From contig NZ_JYLB01000010.1 of assembly GCF_001042905.1 (NCBI RefSeq), forward strand, positions 124,001 through 188,000: a stretch of DNA of 64,000 nucleotides, given 5' to 3'. The notes beneath the pieces are model-generated. The model had not been told where the DNA came from, did not search any database, and saw nothing but the letters and a program-made list of their open reading frames with translations. The first letter of the stretch is position 1; every line of letters begins with the position of its first letter. The translations under genes were made by a program, and so were the position numbers. Origin of the DNA: Pseudomonas lini. Its GTDB lineage: Bacteria; Pseudomonadota; Gammaproteobacteria; Pseudomonadales; Pseudomonadaceae. Shown here piece by piece: positions 60,401-64,000 of the stretch.

Positions 60401-61992
60401 AACACGGTGAGCATGTAGCGGCTCGGTTTCTCGGCAGCGGGTAGATCAAGGCTCGCGTTGCCTTTGGCGTCAGTGGTCAGTTCGGCGCTGGTCAACTCCA
60501 CCGGGAATTGCCCGAGGTATTGCAGTTCGTTATCGACCATCGACAATTGTTGGGCGCGCAGGCTCAGGCTCAACTTGGCATTCGCAACAGGTTTGCCGTC
60601 CGGGTACAACAACACCAGACTGCCCTTCACCGGTTCGCCGGTGCGGTAATCCTGCTTGGCCAGGTTCAGGGAAATCTCGAAGTGCGGCTTGATGTATTCA
60701 GCGACACGGAAGGCACTGCTGTAGGCCTGATCCTTGTAGTTGAAACGCAGTTCATAACCGCCCGCCACCGCGTTGTCCGGCAACTGGAAGCGACCCTGAG
60801 TGCCGGCCTTGGAATCGAGCTTCAGCGCCAACGATTGCAGCGCGGTGCCAGTGGCGTCGAGTACGGTGACGTTGACGTCGGCAGCGGTCGGCGCCACGGA
60901 ATCCCGCGCATTCTTGAACTCGCGACCGACGATTTTCAGCGACACCCAATCCCCCGGCCGATACAGCGGTCGGTCGGTGAACGCATAGAGTTTGGTGTCG
61001 TAGATTTCGCTGTCGTAATAGAAGTTCTCGGAGACGAACACTCCGCCCTCTTCGTCCTCGCCAATCACGAACGAACGCTCCGGGCTGACGTGTTTCAGAC
61101 GCAGCAAACCATCGGCATCAGTTGCGCCGCTGCTCATCACACCCAGGCCGTCGGTCCACAGCACATTGACCTTGGGCACCGAACTGCCTTCGTGTTTGCG
61201 CGCGGCCCACACCAGCAATTCATCGCCGGCAATCTTGCTCACGGCCACGGTGTTGGAGACGAAAACCATGGTGGTCGCGCGGTACTTGCCGATCAACGCT
61301 TCCACCAGATACAGGCCCGGTTTCAGGTTGCCCAACGGAATGTACACGTTGCCCGGCGAGACACTGACGAACTCGCTGGAAGAACCGGCCAGATTCACAC
61401 CCTCAGGCGGCTGGATCGGTTTGGCTTGCCACAGCGGATAACGGAATTGACTGACCACCGGCAGGCCCGGAATCAACGCGAACTGGGGCTGAGCGTCGTA
61501 AGGCGTTGGTGCGGCGATGGCGGTACCCATCTTCAGTTCCGGCACTTCCTCGGTGACTTGTTTGCGCGACTCGTAGGAAAACGCCCGCTGCATTACTCGA
61601 CGGGATTTGCGGTACCAGTTATCCCACAGGTACGCGAGGGTGTTCGACAGGCCTTCGCCCTTGAACTGGCCGTCACTGACCACGCGGTGCAGGTTCTTCT
61701 GGCGCTTGAGAAAATCCAGCGGCTTGTCGATGCGATACACACGAATGTCCGCGCCGCCGTAAGGCTCCATGCGGAACCGGCGGTAATCGCGGCCCGGCGC
61801 TTCGAGGCGAACCATCGCCTGCTCGTCGCTGGCGAAACTGCTGTCGGCCAGCAGGAAGAAACTCTCACCGGTCACCGGCGTATAGCCGCTCGGCTCGACG
61901 GAGTCTTCGGCATTGACCGCGGCCAGCGGCATGAACAAGGCCAACAACAAAGGCAGTTTTGAGCAAATGCGCAGCATGCGGGCACCGATCAT
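57418..61992 (-). CDS. yfaS: YfaS-like bacterial alpha-2-macroglobulin without thioester cysteine
   Basis: 1524 aa from ATG 61992, which overlaps the yfaT stop by four bases. N-terminal signal ([20 protein letters not shown]), then MG-type beta domains ([40 protein letters not shown]) and the bait-like region, then [22 protein letters not shown]. At the place of the thioester CxEQ the sequence is YGGVEQ (residues 1062-1067): Cys is replaced by Gly. The C-terminal alpha-helical barrel ([18 protein letters not shown]) and receptor-like domain follow. It likely traps host or competitor proteases in the periplasm without covalent capture. E. coli YfaS is of similar length. Confidence 0.95.
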   Translation of the reverse strand: MIGARMLRICSKLPLLLALFMPLAAVNAEDSVEPSGYTPVTGESFFLLADSSFASDEQAMVRLEAPGRDYRRFRMEPYGGADIRVYRIDKPLDFLKRQKNLHRVVSDGQFKGEGLSNTLAYLWDNWYRKSRRVMQRAFSYESRKQVTEEVPELKMGTAIAAPTPYDAQPQFALIPGLPVVSQFRYPLWQAKPIQPPEGVNLAGSSSEFVSVSPGNVYIPLGNLKPGLYLVEALIGKYRATTMVFVSNTVAVSKIAGDELLVWAARKHEGSSVPKVNVLWTDGLGVMSSGATDADGLLRLKHVSPERSFVIGEDEEGGVFVSENFYYDSEIYDTKLYAFTDRPLYRPGDWVSLKIVGREFKNARDSVAPTAADVNVTVLDATGTALQSLALKLDSKAGTQGRFQLPDNAVAGGYELRFNYKDQAYSSAFRVAEYIKPHFEISLNLAKQDYRTGEPVKGSLVLLYPDGKPVANAKLSLSLRAQQLSMVDNELQYLGQFPVELTSAELTTDAKGNASLDLPAAEKPSRYMLTVFASDGAAYRVKTTKEILIDRGAASFRLSAPQRFSAVGGKVAFSYANEGGSEQSKAVNPSSYSWVRLEDQTTGEGKLAAKDKGFTLAFDRPGTYNLTLKDDHGRVLGATGHSVTGDGVKAVPGTVEIVLDKPEYKAGDEALALITFPEPIIDALLSLERDKVEATALLSKGSDWLKMEKISDTQYRARILVKDNFAPNLTFSVLYTKGGQYSFQNAGIKVVAPQIDVAITTDKEAYQPGDTVSVDLTTQFAGKPIPAHLTVSVVDEMVYALQPEVAPTIDQFFYHPRRNNVRTSASLSFISYDVALPGSPGAPGKANRSERGVKVLERPRREDVDTAAWQPELITDANGKTRFTFKMPDSLTRWRITARAIADDGQVGQKKQFVRSEKPLYLKWSGPSKFRNGDKPDLGVFAFSQAEKPVKAELVIHYAGAEQRVPVTLNNGINYIALPAFTVANGEWTAELVQDGKTADALAVRLTATGEGWQVTQSQSLDVASGDTPLTLPADATDIRLRLDDSPQALFRSALDDLLSYPYGGVEQTASRLLPLSIAYPTLSSNPQIRDRLRLIMQNSRLRLVQMAGPSASFTWWGYDGEPDAFLTAYAYYADWHASKALELSLPPEHWQRVLDVYAKQAQNTPLLQRALILSFAKQMQLPVNTLLSGLIDDLVKAGEGHAASMMDDGAESLVMSDPDSALGLASARVLTASLARQAKVNLPSAFNGQLEVAQQQVAVSSQPFVEALNLSLQAFDQAHAQALLQRLLPQQSTLERALALTWLQRSIEQASPTIALAPGEGWKKQHSATGEMYWTWQGAAPVPTVLSLTGEQERPLRAALSFQSKQPPVAPMAVTITRRLSRLVPGDEAFEFKLEAVGSKPLSSDSLYLDEVIVTSKAAKPLRYGMLEVPLPPGADVERTTWGIKLMGKAGTEPTSLEKARFEPGQLAYAIPVDALSGELRLRHLVRFSQKGQFNLPPVRFTQVYAPQNQAQEQKPALGQVTVH

Positions 61993-62627
61993 TGGGAGAG
62001 GAAGTTCAGTCGATAGACGCCGATGAAGTTGGGGTTGGCTGCGTCGGGTATCCATCGGGTGTCCTTCCATGTCATGAGTTGTTGCAGGCTTGCGGAGCGC
62101 ATGCCGTTGTCAGTGGGGGTGGTAGTGCCGGTGTGATAGGCGATGAAGCGGCCCATCCAGATCATCAGGTGCTGGTCGTCACCCTGATCGAAAAACATCA
62201 GGTCGCCGGGCCGGGCCTGGGACAGGTCACGGCCGATCAGATGACTGTTGAACTGAATCAGCTTGATCGCGTTGACGTAAGGCCCGACCTTGCCACCACC
62301 CTGCTGCCATTGCTGGGCGAGGCCGCGCTGGGCGTCGCTCAATTGCAGTTCCGGCGGCAGGTAGCGATTGGACAGGCCATTGCTGCGCAGCCATTTGTCG
62401 TCATGGACTTTCAGCGCTTCGTTGGCGGCAAACCGCACCAGCCCGGCGCAATCCTGCTGATACCAGCGCGGGCTCGGGCCTTGGGTCAGTTGTTCCTGGG
62501 CGATGCGCACGAACCAGGCGCGGAATACCTGGGATTGCTGCGGGTCGAGCGCCGGGGCTTCGCTGGCAAAGGAACGAGTCCCCAGCAGCAACGCCAACAG
62601 GCCGAGGCCTCGGATAAGTGCGGTCAC
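61989..62627 (-). CDS. yfaT: YfaT-like DUF1175 exported protein
   Basis: 212 aa from GTG 62627, which overlaps the yfaA stop (GTGA); the open frame goes back to another GTG at 62654. Signal segment [20 protein letters not shown]. The DUF1175 body is NlpC/P60-like: [19 protein letters not shown] (catalytic Cys), [20 protein letters not shown] (the conserved GDLxFF) and [15 protein letters not shown] (His). It may cleave cell-wall peptides. It sits between yfaA and yfaS. Confidence 0.92.
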   Translation of the reverse strand: MTALIRGLGLLALLLGTRSFASEAPALDPQQSQVFRAWFVRIAQEQLTQGPSPRWYQQDCAGLVRFAANEALKVHDDKWLRSNGLSNRYLPPELQLSDAQRGLAQQWQQGGGKVGPYVNAIKLIQFNSHLIGRDLSQARPGDLMFFDQGDDQHLMIWMGRFIAYHTGTTTPTDNGMRSASLQQLMTWKDTRWIPDAANPNFIGVYRLNFLSQ

Positions 62628-64000
62628 AGGGCTTTCCACTCCAGCGGCAGCCACTGCCAGTGGCCGTCGGGCTCGCTGCCTTTAGGCAAGGTCAGGGCAT
62701 ATTTGCCATAGCCGCCGAGGGTGCGCAGTTTCGGGATCAGGTAGGTTTGCGCGGCGTTGTAGAACACCGGCTCCATGTCCTGCGGCAGGCTGTCGAGGGT
62801 TTCCTGTTGCATCAGCTGCGCCATGGAATCCGGGTCGAAATAGATCGGCATCAGCAGGTCTTTCGGCACTACGTCAGCCATGGGCGGGAAACGCTTGTCG
62901 AGGGTGCCGAGGGCTTTGTCGACCAGTTTGTCGTCGAGGGAAAACAGCAGCGTCGAACCGTGGCGCGCCAGGCTTACGCGCATAAAGGCTTTGCCGGTGA
63001 TCGCGTCGGGTTGCTCGGCATCCTTGGCTTTATAGGGACCGAAGTTGGAGCTGACCTGACGCTGCCACTGATGGGTTTGGCCTTCCTGTTTTTCGACCAC
63101 CGGGAACGCCTGATCAGGGACTTTGCCTTCATAGGCGCCGACCATCGAGCCGAACAGATTGCCCAAGTCGCCGTCGAGTTTGGCGCTGTCATCATCATTC
63201 AGGCTCGCCACCAGCAGCGGCGTGTACAGCCGCGAGTCGGCGTACCAGCACAGGCCGGCGGCACCGGCCATGTGTTCGGTCAGGGCCTGGGCCACGGACT
63301 CTTCGGCGCCGAGTTTCACCAGCAGCGGTTTCTGTTGTTCGGCGGCCAGTGGCAAGGTCACGCAGGCGCTGGCGCCCATGGGCATGGCTTGCCAGATCGG
63401 TTTGAAGTCGAAGTCCGGCTGGCTTTCCAGTTCGTCCATGGCCAGAAAGCTGTGCCAGCCCTTGTCGTCCATGTCAAAACGCAGGCCGGCGAAGTTCGGG
63501 ATGAAGCGCTGGTAACCCATGGCCAACACGCTGGAATTGACCGAGAGGCGCTGTTTCACCTCGGGCGTACGCGGTGGCAGGCCGAAGGCTTCGGGGAACA
63601 GTTTCTGGCCGCCAAGCAACGCTTCCAGGGATTCCGTCGAGACCATGCCGGGCTCATCGACCGGGCCGTGTCCGGCCTCGTACAGCTTCGCCGGGTTGGA
63701 CAACACCACCAGTTTGTCGCCATGGGACGCGAACAGCAGCGCTTTGCTGTTGTTGTAAGTGAGCTGATACAGCGGCACCACATCGCCCGCGACCTTGATT
63801 TCACTGAGCCGGCTCAGCTGCGTATCACCCAGCGCCACTTTCGCCAGCGGCTCCAGCACCTTGGCCAGCCCGCCGCGATCCATCACCAACAGGAAATCCT
63901 TGAGACGTCCATCCGCCCCGCGCCACAGCGCCACATCCGCCGGCTGATCGAACAGCTGCTCGATCAGGCTGTCCTGCAGCTTCAGGTCATGCTCGTAAAT
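62624..64000 (-). CDS. yfaA: YfaA-like DUF2138 protein (5' end outside window)
   Basis: The visible 458 codons run off the right edge with [20 protein letters not shown], so GTG 63934 is internal. Blocks [55 protein letters not shown] and [20 protein letters not shown] match DUF2138 (YfaA). It is the first visible gene of the operon; its stop overlaps the yfaT start (GTGA). The N-terminus, where a signal or membrane segment is expected, cannot be seen. Confidence 0.92.
   Translation of the reverse strand: MYEHDLKLQDSLIEQLFDQPADVALWRGADGRLKDFLLVMDRGGLAKVLEPLAKVALGDTQLSRLSEIKVAGDVVPLYQLTYNNSKALLFASHGDKLVVLSNPAKLYEAGHGPVDEPGMVSTESLEALLGGQKLFPEAFGLPPRTPEVKQRLSVNSSVLAMGYQRFIPNFAGLRFDMDDKGWHSFLAMDELESQPDFDFKPIWQAMPMGASACVTLPLAAEQQKPLLVKLGAEESVAQALTEHMAGAAGLCWYADSRLYTPLLVASLNDDDSAKLDGDLGNLFGSMVGAYEGKVPDQAFPVVEKQEGQTHQWQRQVSSNFGPYKAKDAEQPDAITGKAFMRVSLARHGSTLLFSLDDKLVDKALGTLDKRFPPMADVVPKDLLMPIYFDPDSMAQLMQQETLDSLPQDMEPVFYNAAQTYLIPKLRTLGGYGKYALTLPKGSEPDGHWQWLPLEWKAL

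Noticed and set aside
57331-60444. 1037-codon plus-strand open frame opposite yfaS
   Set aside because: Antisense to a recognised macroglobulin; long antisense frames are common in GC-rich genes. The same applies to 60508-61962 and 33180-34445.

Overview
The window looks like a chromosomal segment of a fluorescent-group Pseudomonas. The main reasons are: a membrane malate:quinone oxidoreductase (mqo) with an Ala/Pro-rich tail; inverted pairs of the REP sequence GTGGGAGCGGGCTTGCTCGC in several intergenic gaps; two paralogous DUF6124-type genes; and a GC-rich, Pseudomonas-like codon usage over most of the window. No tRNA, rRNA or CRISPR array was seen.

Layout. 1-16.2 kb holds metabolic and regulatory genes: the katG 3' end, a LysE-type exporter, an FMN-reductase/sterol-desaturase pair divergent from an AraC regulator, a small kinase-like ATPase, a tautomerase/LysR pair, a tyrosinase with an overlapping His-rich partner gene, a LysR/aldo-keto reductase pair, and a four-gene NmrA-cupin-HlyD-MFS operon divergent from a winged-helix/TPR regulator.

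16.2-26 kb is a mosaic accessory region. It has two DUF6124 genes that share a tandem-hairpin leader (one with a much larger structured leader), a small Cys/His protein, an AT-rich 707-residue AAA ATPase, and a PAAR/effector/immunity-like trio lying between two pieces of a broken second copy of mqo. Intergenic palindromes and gene remnants are frequent here.

26-48.6 kb alternates housekeeping and niche genes: TPR and Arg-rich exported proteins, a GC-rich Atg22-like transporter beside an acyltransferase remnant, an exported hydrolase, TetR and DJ-1 genes, intact mqo, GNAT, YceI, a MocR regulator divergent from an EamA exporter, an Hsp20/FtsH stress pair, a DAHL-type sensor kinase coupled to a 21-codon leader peptide, a Tat-exported aldo-keto reductase overlapping a nucleotide-translocase-like transporter, and a DUF6152/DUF6644 pair.

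48.8-54.9 kb is a possible defence locus on the minus strand: an acidic protein of unknown family overlaps a SNF2-type helicase, and a DUF1016 PD-(D/E)XK nuclease follows. A short DUF1016-like 3' remnant lies on the far side.

55-64 kb is the yfaA-yfaT-yfaS-yfaQ-yfaP operon (alpha-2-macroglobulin-like periplasmic system). Its junctions overlap or abut almost exactly, and its macroglobulin has lost the thioester cysteine. yfaA runs off the right edge.

All family assignments are from reading motifs and recall. No database search was run.
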